From positions 1-5,842 of the forward strand of contig CABTWP010000075.1 of assembly GCA_902488525.1 (NCBI GenBank): a stretch of 5,842 nt of DNA, written 5' to 3'. Numbering within the stretch: the first letter of the stretch is position 1; each line of letters begins with the position of its first letter. Below the pieces are notes generated by a model that had not been told where the DNA came from, did not search any database, and saw nothing but the letters and a program-made list of their open reading frames with translations. The stretch is from an uncultured Collinsella sp. (GTDB lineage: Bacteria > Actinomycetota > Coriobacteriia > Coriobacteriales > Coriobacteriaceae). Made by a program: the position numbers and the translations under genes. This document shows, in pieces, positions 1 through 5,842 of this stretch.

Positions 1-292
1 GCTCTTCCTCGGTGCCCTTGTACGTTCGAATGCCGTTTTTGTCAGCCTTGCTAAACACGGCCTCCGCAGCCTTGGCGTCCTTGGCGCTCATGAAGAGTTC
101 GAGGTCGTCGAGCGATTCGGCGCGAATGGTGTCGGGCACGGGCGAGGCGATGCCGCCTTGCTGCACGCCCACGTCGACGATGTCGCTCATATAGGTAGGC
201 AGCGCCAGATCGGCGTTGCAGCTGATTACGATAAGTACGATAGCTGTGAACAGTGCCAGGACGTGCTTTTTAAAGAGCTTGAGAATCCTCAC
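1..292 (-). CDS. ABC-type exporter, fused membrane/ATPase protein, N-terminal fragment (cut by window edge)
   Basis: Only the first 97 codons are inside the window, and the gene continues past position 1. I translated it from the GTG at 292-290. It gives a basic N-terminus (MRILKLFKKH), a hydrophobic segment at about residues 10-30 (first membrane helix), then LPTYMSDIVDVGVQQGGI. That last motif is typical of the end of TM1 and the start of the external loop in type-IV ABC exporters (half-transporters with a fused ATPase). A charged, non-hydrophobic stretch follows (residues 49-97), which looks like an insertion in the TM1-TM2 loop. The GTG overlaps the marR stop codon (GTGA, 4 nt), and an AGGAGAG Shine-Dalgarno lies at 306-300 on the minus strand, so the two genes are probably translationally coupled. 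The next in-frame Met would remove TM1. Family knowledge: such exporters move drugs, lipids or peptides. The substrate here is unknown, and the ATPase motifs lie outside the window. Confidence 0.75.
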   Translation of the reverse strand, partial: MRILKLFKKHVLALFTAIVLIVISCNADLALPTYMSDIVDVGVQQGGIASPVPDTIRAESLDDLELFMSAKDAKAAEAVFSKADKNGIRTYKGTEEE

Positions 293-738
293 TCGGCATC
301 TCTCCTTTCTTGATTGCGGTCGATAATTTCGTTGGCACGTCTTAGAAGGCGCACCATCTCTTGGGTATCTGTTTCGCCGAGCTGCTCGAGGAAGGCCGCG
401 GTGCGCTCCTCGAATTCCCGTCGTTTGATTTCGAGATCCTGGAATCCCTTGTCGGTCACCGTGACGTGTACGCGACGACGGTCGGTCTTTGAGTGCTCGC
501 GCTCGACCCAGCCCTTGGCTTCGAGAGCGCGTAGGATATTGGCGATGCGGGCGCTCGAGACCCAGGCGCGATCGGCGAGTTCGCTCGGCGTGAGCGAACC
601 GCCAGCGAGCATAAGGGCGCGCATGACGGCCATCTCGCCGCCGAGGGCTTTGTCCGCAAAGCGCGAAATGCGCTGATGCATGCTGCCGAACTCGGTAAGG
701 AGCTGACGCCCAAGTTCACGGAAATCGGTATCTTCCAC
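289..738 (-). CDS. MarR-family winged helix-turn-helix transcriptional regulator
   Basis: The 149-residue protein matches the usual MarR length (140-160). Residues 1-45 form an amphipathic dimerisation helix region. Residues about 49-76 (LTPSELADRAWVSSARIANI and following) are the helix-turn-helix. Residues about 78-96 form the wing, with the characteristic D86-R-R-R-V followed by VTVTDKG. A long charged C-terminal helix (100-149) completes the dimer interface. The start is GTG at 738-736, with AGGGG upstream at 6-nt spacing. It overlaps the downstream ABC-exporter gene by 4 nt, so the likely role is ligand-responsive repression of its own operon. An inverted repeat covers its start codon (see 733-775). 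Whether it also controls the divergent dehydrogenase gene is open. The family call is secure; the ligand is unknown. Confidence 0.92.
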   Translation of the reverse strand: MEDTDFRELGRQLLTEFGSMHQRISRFADKALGGEMAVMRALMLAGGSLTPSELADRAWVSSARIANILRALEAKGWVEREHSKTDRRRVHVTVTDKGFQDLEIKRREFEERTAAFLEQLGETDTQEMVRLLRRANEIIDRNQERRDAE

Positions 739-775
739 CGAAAACCCCTAACACTAGAAACTATTTTCGGTGAAA
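733..775. promoter_or_regulatory. Inverted-repeat operator candidate over the marR start
   Basis: TTCCACCGAAAA (733-744) and TTTTCGGTGAAA (764-775) are inverted copies matching at 11 of 12 positions, with a perfect 9-bp core (CACCGAAAA/TTTTCGGTG) and a 19-nt spacer. The left arm contains the marR GTG start. On the minus strand a good -10 hexamer, TATCAT (782-777), lies just upstream of the right arm, but no convincing -35 sits at the right distance. A repressor bound here would block transcription or early elongation of marR and the exporter gene. That this is the MarR site is inferred from position. Confidence 0.5.
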
Positions 776-847
776 GATGATACCCCCATACGCGGGCCTC
801 ATGCAGAGGGCAATATAAAGAGCGCATAAAGACTTAAAATCATTCAA

Positions 848-875
848 TTGATGAAGCGTTTCAAAGAACTATCAT
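848..875 (+). promoter_or_regulatory. Probable promoter of the SDR gene
   Basis: The -35 is TTGATG (848-853) and the -10 is TATCAT (870-875), with a 16-nt spacer; they match the sigma-70 consensus at 4/6 and 5/6 positions. Transcription would begin near 882, leaving a leader of about 108 nt before the dehydrogenase start. The 8-bp palindrome TCAATTGA (844-851) overlaps the -35, a possible regulator contact. In the leader, GTTGTCA (895-901) and TGACGAC (908-914) can pair (one G-U) around the loop CCACCA. Pattern match only. Confidence 0.45.
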
Positions 876-974
876 GCCCGCGGTTAGGCGAGGGGTTGTC
901 ACCACCATGACGACTGGGACTCATATAAGCGCCACGTGCGATGCTCCAACTTCCCGCAAGGAGACACCTGAATC

Positions 975-989
975 AAGGGGGTTGGAGTC
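975..989 (+). promoter_or_regulatory. Ribosome-binding region of the SDR gene
   Basis: AAGGGGG (975-981, 8 nt before the ATG) is the better-spaced Shine-Dalgarno. A second GGAG (984-987) sits too close, at 2 nt. Another strong AAGGAGA (958-964) has no start codon at a useful distance. The first site supports the ATG at 990. Confidence 0.5.
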
Positions 990-1739
990 ATGGCATTTGA
1001 CTTCACGGGCAAAACCGCGATCGTTACCGGCGGCACTCAGGGCATTGGCCTCGAGATTGCCAAGGGCATCGTTGCGGGCGGCGGACACGTCGCGCTCATC
1101 GCAAGGAACGCTGCTAAGGGCGAGGCCGCGGTGGCCGAGCTTGGCGAGGGCAACAAGTTCTATCAGCTCGATGTCGCCGATGCACCCAAGGCGCGCGAGA
1201 CCGTCGAGCAGATTTTTACGGACCTGCCGCAAACCAACATCCTGATCAACTGCGCTGGCGTCATCAGCACCAAGAAGTTCGACGAGATCGATGACACCGA
1301 GTGGCGTCGCACCATCGACATCAACCTCAACGGTACCTTCACTATGATGAACGCCGTGTACCCGCACTTTAAGGCGGCCCATGCCGGCACTATCGTCAAC
1401 GTGAGCTCTGTCGCTGGCAAGATCGGTGGCGGCCTGCTCGGCACCGCGGCCTACGCGAGCTCCAAGGCCGGTGTCAATGGCCTTACCAAGGCGGTCGCCA
1501 AGGAGGGCGGTAAGTTCGGCGTCCGCTGCAACGCTGTGTGCCCGTCGCTCACGCTTACCGACATGACCTCGATTCTCTCTGACGAGAACTCTCAGCGCAT
1601 CATCAACGGTATTCCTCTGGGCCGCGCCGCCCAGGCCAGCGAGCCTGCGCAGATGGTGCTGTTCTTCGCTTCCGACCTCGCCAGCTTCGTGAACGGCGAG
1701 ATCGGTGACTGCGACGGCGGCATCGTCCTGGACGGGTAA
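990..1739 (+). CDS. Classical short-chain dehydrogenase/reductase (SDR), NAD(P)-dependent
   Basis: The 249-residue protein has the usual classical SDR length. The Rossmann signature TGGTQGIG is at 13-20, the NNAG-equivalent NCAG at 87-90, and the structural Asn at 112. Catalytic residues are Ser139/Ser140, Tyr155 and Lys159 (YASSK). The cofactor-loop motif usually written PGxVxTxM appears as PSLTLTDM (185-192), so Gly is replaced by Ser. The end reads VNGEIGDCDGG, close to the family C-terminus. Arg39 just after beta-2 (ALIARN) suggests NADP(H) preference, and D61-V62 is the usual adenine-site pair. It would be a soluble tetrameric oxidoreductase acting on an alcohol or ketone. The KdgT-type permease gene 110 nt downstream suggests a sugar-acid substrate, for example a KduD- or gluconate-5-dehydrogenase-like role. 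A steroid or acyl substrate is not excluded, because the SDR fold does not reveal the substrate. A terminator follows at once. Confidence 0.93.
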   Translation: MAFDFTGKTAIVTGGTQGIGLEIAKGIVAGGGHVALIARNAAKGEAAVAELGEGNKFYQLDVADAPKARETVEQIFTDLPQTNILINCAGVISTKKFDEIDDTEWRRTIDINLNGTFTMMNAVYPHFKAAHAGTIVNVSSVAGKIGGGLLGTAAYASSKAGVNGLTKAVAKEGGKFGVRCNAVCPSLTLTDMTSILSDENSQRIINGIPLGRAAQASEPAQMVLFFASDLASFVNGEIGDCDGGIVLDG

Positions 1740-1758
1740 TACCCCACGACGATTGTTC

Positions 1759-1798
1759 GGCGACGGCTCCTGCGACTCGGGACCGTCGCCTTCTTTCT
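1759..1798 (+). terminator. Intrinsic terminator after the SDR gene
   Basis: GGCGACGG (1759-1766) and CCGTCGCC (1783-1790) form a perfect 8-bp stem, which a TCC/GGA pair can extend inward. TTCTTTCT (1791-1798) follows as the T-tract. It lies 20 nt after the stop codon and 51 nt before the permease start, so at least part of transcription should stop between the two genes. Confidence 0.8.
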
Positions 1799-1842
1799 GA
1801 TATAGGCGCGTGCGGCTACGATTCGCATGCATCCAAAGGAGA
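1798..1842 (+). promoter_or_regulatory. Possible kdgT promoter element and ribosome-binding site
   Basis: TGaTATAGG (1798-1806) resembles an extended -10 element directly behind the terminator T-tract, with no recognisable -35. AAAGGAGA (1835-1842) is a strong Shine-Dalgarno 7 nt before the ATG at 1850. The ribosome-binding site is convincing and the promoter is weak. The permease could instead depend on read-through from the SDR gene. Confidence 0.4.
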
Positions 1843-1849
1843 TATATAT

Positions 1850-2866
1850 ATGAGTGAATCGACTGCGGTGGAGGCGCCGGCGGCAAAGGAGCCGTTCTTT
1901 AAGATGTCCTCCATCCCGGGTGCCAATATTTTGGTGCCGCTTTTGTTGGGCTGCCTGCTCAACACGCTATTCCCCGACCTGTTCAAAACGCTCGGCAGCT
2001 TTACGCTTGGCATGACCCAGCAGGGTGCAGGCCCGCTCGTGGGCGCTTTTTTGCTTATCGTCGGTACGACGATTTCGTTTAAGAGTGCTCCTGCCGCCGC
2101 TGCCCGCGGTGCCATCATCATCGCCGTCAAGCAAATCGTGGTCGTTGCCGTGTCGCTGCTCATTCTTTATGTGTTCAACGACAACCTGTTTGGCATCTCT
2201 GCCATGGTGATGCTGGCGGCTTGCACCGGCGCCAACAATGCTATGTACGCTGGACTGATGGGCACCATGGGCAACGAGGCCGAGCGTGGCGCTGTCGCAA
2301 TCACCACGCTCGTTGTCGGCCCTCCGGTCACGATGATCGTGCTCGGCGCTGCCGGCCAGGCTCCGATCGGCTGGTCGCTCGTGGGTGCCATCCTGCCGAT
2401 CGTCGTCGGCATTATTCTAGGTAACCTGTTCCCCAGCTTTAAGAAGATGATGGCACCGGCACTTTCCGCCGTCATCGTGCTCGTCTTCTTTGCCATGGGC
2501 TCGACCATGACCTTTGGCCAGCTCATTAATGGCGGTCTTCCCGGTATTCTGCTCGGCGTGATCTGCTCGGTGGTCTTTGCAATTCCCGTTATCGCGGTCG
2601 ATAAGCTCACGGGCGGTACGGGTGTCGCAGGTGCGGCCATTTCGAGCTGCGCCGGAGCCAATGTGGCCACGCCTGCTGCCATGGCAAGCGTCAACGAGGC
2701 CTTGTACGGTGGCGCCGTGCTCGCGACGGCTACGGCACAGGTTGCCGCCTGCGCAATCGTGACGGCTATTTTGACCCCGCTGGTCACCAGCTGGTGCTAC
2801 AAGCATTTTGAGGGCCAGCAGAGCAACGGCAAGGCAACGACCGACAAGGCCGCCTCAGCCGCCTAA
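1850..2866 (+). CDS. kdgT: 2-keto-3-deoxygluconate permease (KdgT family)
   Basis: A 338-residue, highly hydrophobic membrane protein. It parallels E. coli KdgT in order and motif: IPGANILVPLLLGCLLNTL (22-40; E. coli has IPGGMMLVPLVLGAILNTL), the small-residue segment ACTGANNAMYAGLMGTMGNE (124-143), GPPVTMIVLGAAG (157-169), VGAILPIVVGIILGNL (178-193), GGTGVAGAAISSCAGANVAT (255-274) and IVTAILTPL (303-311). About ten membrane segments are visible. A polar, Ala/Glu-rich N-terminal extension of about 20 residues and a polar C-terminal tail (321-338) add to the family's core. The family imports 2-keto-3-deoxygluconate by proton symport, a breakdown product of pectin and hexuronates. No KdgK or KdgA gene is visible here. 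It is preceded by the SDR gene and followed by a strong terminator, so it may be expressed alone or with the SDR. Exact substrate is inferred. Confidence 0.9.
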   Translation: MSESTAVEAPAAKEPFFKMSSIPGANILVPLLLGCLLNTLFPDLFKTLGSFTLGMTQQGAGPLVGAFLLIVGTTISFKSAPAAAARGAIIIAVKQIVVVAVSLLILYVFNDNLFGISAMVMLAACTGANNAMYAGLMGTMGNEAERGAVAITTLVVGPPVTMIVLGAAGQAPIGWSLVGAILPIVVGIILGNLFPSFKKMMAPALSAVIVLVFFAMGSTMTFGQLINGGLPGILLGVICSVVFAIPVIAVDKLTGGTGVAGAAISSCAGANVATPAAMASVNEALYGGAVLATATAQVAACAIVTAILTPLVTSWCYKHFEGQQSNGKATTDKAASAA

Positions 2867-2904
2867 TGCCAAACGGCAATCAAAGCTAAAAACTAGCTAC
2901 GCCA

Positions 2905-2946
2905 CAGGGCGGCCACGGGGGATCCCGTGACCGCCCTGCAGTTTCT
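2905..2946 (+). terminator. Intrinsic terminator after kdgT
   Basis: CAGGGCGG (2905-2912) pairs with CCGCCCTG (2931-2938). Inside a single C/A mismatch, CACGGG (2914-2919) pairs with CCCGTG (2924-2929) around the tetraloop GGAT. This gives a 14-bp GC-rich stem, followed by a short T-rich stretch (GTTTCT, 2941-2946). It isolates the permease from the pfl region. Confidence 0.85.
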
Positions 2947-3075
2947 GTAGGGTCTCTGGGACACTTTACCCTGCTAAAGCTGGCATAACAGCTAGAGCGA
3001 ACGTCGTACAAAGGCAAGGAAAAATAACATACAAATCGGTGAACGGTAGCTGTCCGCGCTCGCATTTCCTGCGGG
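2947..3075. other. Gene-free stretch upstream of the pfl promoter
   Basis: No coding region is supported here. Two small inverted repeats are visible: AGGGT/ACCCT (2949-2953 with 2968-2972) and AGCTG/CAGCT (2978-2982 with 2989-2993, loop GCATAA). TACAAA occurs twice (3007-3012 and 3030-3035) with an inverted copy TTTGTA at 3076-3081. These could be regulator contacts for an anaerobically controlled gene, but no FNR-, CRP- or Rex-type consensus site is recognisable. Confidence 0.3.
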
Positions 3076-3103
3076 TTTGTAAAAAACGCCCTTATGATAT
3101 AAA
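3076..3103 (+). promoter_or_regulatory. Probable pflB promoter (extended -10)
   Basis: TGaTATAAA (3095-3103) is a strong extended -10 element. TTTGTA (3076-3081) lies 16 nt upstream of the -10 hexamer as a -35-like element. The surroundings are AT-rich, in contrast with the GC-rich genes around. The predicted start is near 3110, giving a leader of about 220 nt. Confidence 0.6.
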
Positions 3104-3126
3104 AAAAGAAACATATAACAGCCCAG

Positions 3127-3165
3127 ATGGAGAGGGTCGCTATGTTATCCTTCTCAAACGGGTGA
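3127..3165 (+). CDS. Possible leader peptide in the pflB 5' leader
   Basis: A short reading frame begins at the ATG at 3142 and encodes MLSFSNG, with stop TGA at 3163-3165. GGAGAGGG lies upstream (3129-3136), and its GGAG is 9 nt before the ATG. An in-frame ATG at 3127 would give MERVAMLSFSNG but lacks a good site. It lies about 30 nt downstream of the predicted transcription start. ATAACA (3115-3120) can pair with TGTTAT (3143-3148), hiding the short frame's start. There is no run of one amino acid as in classical attenuators, so any role is speculative. Confidence 0.25.
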   Translation: MERVAMLSFSNG

Positions 3166-3310
3166 AATCTTGGGTTTTGGGTTGTAGTTCCAAGGTGGAC
3201 AAACGTTTTTCTCTGCACCAACGTGTGGTGAAGAACGGAAGAAGCCGGTAGTGCAAGCCGAACATTCAAGAATTCAATAAGCAGCGGTGTGAGAGAGCGC
3301 CGCATAACAC

Positions 3311-3330
3311 GTAACTAGGAGCGTGGTTAC
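3311..3330 (+). promoter_or_regulatory. pflB ribosome-binding site inside a small hairpin
   Basis: AGGAG (3317-3321) is 12 nt from the ATG at 3334, longer than usual. GTAAC (3311-3315) and GTTAC (3326-3330) form a 5-bp stem that puts AGGAG in the loop. An alternative pairing uses CACG (3308-3311) with CGTG (3322-3325). The fold could shorten the effective spacing or limit translation. Confidence 0.4.
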
Positions 3331-3333
3331 ACA

Positions 3334-5385
<2,052 letters not shown>

Positions 5386-5386
5386 C

Positions 5387-5411
5387 TATTGTTAATGCTA
5401 TACTAACAATA
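5387..5411 (+). promoter_or_regulatory. Inverted repeat overlapping an extended -10 element between the two pfl genes
   Basis: TATTGTTA (5387-5394) and TAACAATA (5404-5411) are perfect 8-bp inverted arms with a 9-nt spacer, starting 2 nt after the pflB stop. The spacer and right arm contain TGcTATACT (5396-5404), a good extended -10 element without a clear -35. This could be an operator-controlled internal promoter for the small gene, starting near 5411. The half-sites resemble Rex half-sites (TTGTTA/TAACAA), but the gap is 9 nt where that pattern has 6. Confidence 0.45.
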
Positions 5412-5420
5412 ACGATTACT

Positions 5421-5456
5421 GATTAGCGCGCCGGTTTCGGCCGGCGCCTATTAATC
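5421..5456 (+). other. GC-rich RNA hairpin abutting the Shine-Dalgarno of the radical-domain gene
   Basis: GCGCCGG (5428-5434) pairs with CCGGCGC (5441-5447) around the loop TTTCGG. An outer stem GATTA (5421-5425) with TAATC (5452-5456) extends it, and a second GATTA copy at 5414-5418 could compete. No T-tract follows, so it is a poor terminator. It ends directly before AAGGAGA (5458-5464), leaving the ribosome site free, which fits an mRNA-processing or stabilising element. Confidence 0.6.
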
Positions 5457-5470
5457 GAAGGAGACACATT

Positions 5471-5722
5471 ATGAAGGTTTCTGAAGTTTCTGAGACTCAG
5501 GCCGATAACCTGGTCCACATGCTCGACGCTTACGCCGAGAAGGGTGGCCACCACCTGAACATCAACGTCTTCAACCGTGAGACGCTGCTTGACGCTCAGG
5601 CTCACCCCGAGAAGTACCCGCAGCTGACCATCCGCGTTTCCGGCTATGCCGTGAACTTCCACACGCTCACCAAGGAGCAGCAGGACGAGGTCATTTCGCG
5701 TACCTTCCACAACAAGTTCTAA
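5471..5722 (+). CDS. grcA: Stand-alone glycyl-radical domain of pyruvate formate-lyase (GrcA/YfiD-like)
   Basis: The 83-residue protein equals the C-terminal radical domain of one-piece PflB. Residues 25-43 (GGHHLNINVFNRETLLDAQ) and 47-62 (EKYPQLTIRVSGYAVN), then TLTKEQQDEVISRTF, match E. coli PflB nearly residue for residue. The radical glycine is Gly58 in RVSGYA. The first ~10 residues (MKVSEVSETQ) have no obvious PflB counterpart; DNLVHMLDAY then aligns with the PflB linker helix (TNLAGLMDGY). E. coli GrcA/YfiD (127 residues) carries an extra N-terminal segment absent here, so this looks more like the severed PflB end than a spare part. The protein should dock on the large subunit so that Gly58 reaches the Cys pair, after H-abstraction by PflA. 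Strong AAGGAGA, 6 nt before the ATG. Since the partner lacks this domain, it should be essential for activity. Confidence 0.95.
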   Translation: MKVSEVSETQADNLVHMLDAYAEKGGHHLNINVFNRETLLDAQAHPEKYPQLTIRVSGYAVNFHTLTKEQQDEVISRTFHNKF

Positions 5723-5735
5723 AGGGATTTAACTC

Positions 5736-5841
5736 CCGCAGGATCGCCGGGGCTGTTTGGGTCACCTCCCAAAACGTCCTCGGACATGCAAGAAGCCCTC
5801 GCTGCGCACTTCGTGCGGCGAGGGCTTCTTGCGTCCTGCGG
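5736..5841 (+). other. Nested inverted repeats downstream of the radical-domain gene
   Basis: CCGCAGGA (5736-5743) is a perfect inverted copy of TCCTGCGG (5834-5841), enclosing everything between. Inside are a 6-bp hairpin, TTTGGG/CCCAAA (5756-5761 with 5768-5773), and the terminator hairpin. GGAC (5782-5785) can pair with GTCC (5833-5836), which competes with the outermost stem. No gene is visible here. Confidence 0.4.
5788..5832. terminator. Large perfect hairpin, probable bidirectional terminator of the pfl unit
   Basis: GCAAGAAGCCCTCGC (5788-5802) pairs perfectly over 15 bp with GCGAGGGCTTCTTGC (5818-5832). After a 2-nt bulge, CGCAC (5805-5809) pairs with GTGCG (5813-5817) around TTC. 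The T-rich segment CTTCTT lies within the 3' arm, opposite an A-rich 5' arm, as in terminators that work on both strands. No separate T-run follows. Confidence 0.75.
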
Positions 5842-5842
5842 A

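Noticed and set aside
921..1886. 321-codon minus-strand open frame opposite the SDR gene
   Set aside because: It runs through the SDR terminator into the kdgT start, has no family resemblance, and is explained by codon bias of the sense gene.
3039..3251. 70-codon plus-strand open frame (GTG start) across the pfl promoter
   Set aside because: No ribosome-binding site, it spans the -35 and -10 elements, and its basic translation resembles no known protein.
2886..3305. 139-codon minus-strand open frame in the kdgT-pflB gap, with a hydrophobic stretch
   Set aside because: It reads through the kdgT terminator and the pfl promoter and lacks a Shine-Dalgarno. The hydrophobic part is the reverse of the A-rich promoter region.
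3110..3333. ZTP (pfl-motif) riboswitch in the pflB leader
   Set aside because: A GGGTCG-like start is present at 3134-3139, but the matching GCGACCC strand and conserved downstream elements are absent.
5387..5411. Rex redox-repressor operator
   Set aside because: The half-sites TTGTTA and TAACAA fit, but the gap is 9 nt where the usual pattern has 6, so I keep it only as an unnamed inverted repeat.

Overview
This looks like a chromosomal segment from an anaerobic, fairly GC-rich Actinomycetota, most likely a gut Coriobacteriia of the Collinsella type. That placement rests on codon usage (strong C/G third positions), GTG starts, the fermentative gene content and general family resemblance. 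It is inference, because no rRNA or other marker gene is present.

Left part (1-989). A minus-strand pair reads out of the left edge: a MarR-family repressor gene, and overlapping it by 4 nt the start of an ABC-type exporter gene cut by the window edge. An inverted repeat covers the marR start codon and looks like an autoregulatory operator. A 251-nt divergent region separates marR from the plus-strand genes and carries a plausible promoter for the next gene.

Middle part (990-2946). A classical short-chain dehydrogenase/reductase (SDR) is followed by a hairpin terminator and then a KdgT-family 2-keto-3-deoxygluconate permease, which has its own strong terminator. The pairing hints at sugar-acid (ketodeoxygluconate-type) uptake and oxidoreduction, but the SDR substrate cannot be read from sequence.

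Right part (2947-5842). A 467-nt intergenic stretch carries an extended -10 promoter, a roughly 220-nt leader with a possible 7- or 12-codon leader peptide, and a ribosome-binding site inside a small hairpin. Then comes the main item: pyruvate formate-lyase encoded as two genes. The large gene (683 codons) holds the whole catalytic barrel with the Cys-Cys pair but stops before the glycyl-radical domain. An 83-codon gene 85 nt downstream supplies that domain with its RVSGYA radical loop. Together they total 766 residues, about the length of the one-piece E. coli PflB (760). The gap between them holds an 8-bp inverted repeat overlapping an extended -10 element, then a GC-rich hairpin directly before a strong Shine-Dalgarno. 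A large perfect hairpin closes the unit.

Functionally, the right part makes the anaerobic pyruvate + CoA to formate + acetyl-CoA step. The radical-bearing part is physically separate and so in principle replaceable after oxygen damage. The activating enzyme (PflA) is not in the window.
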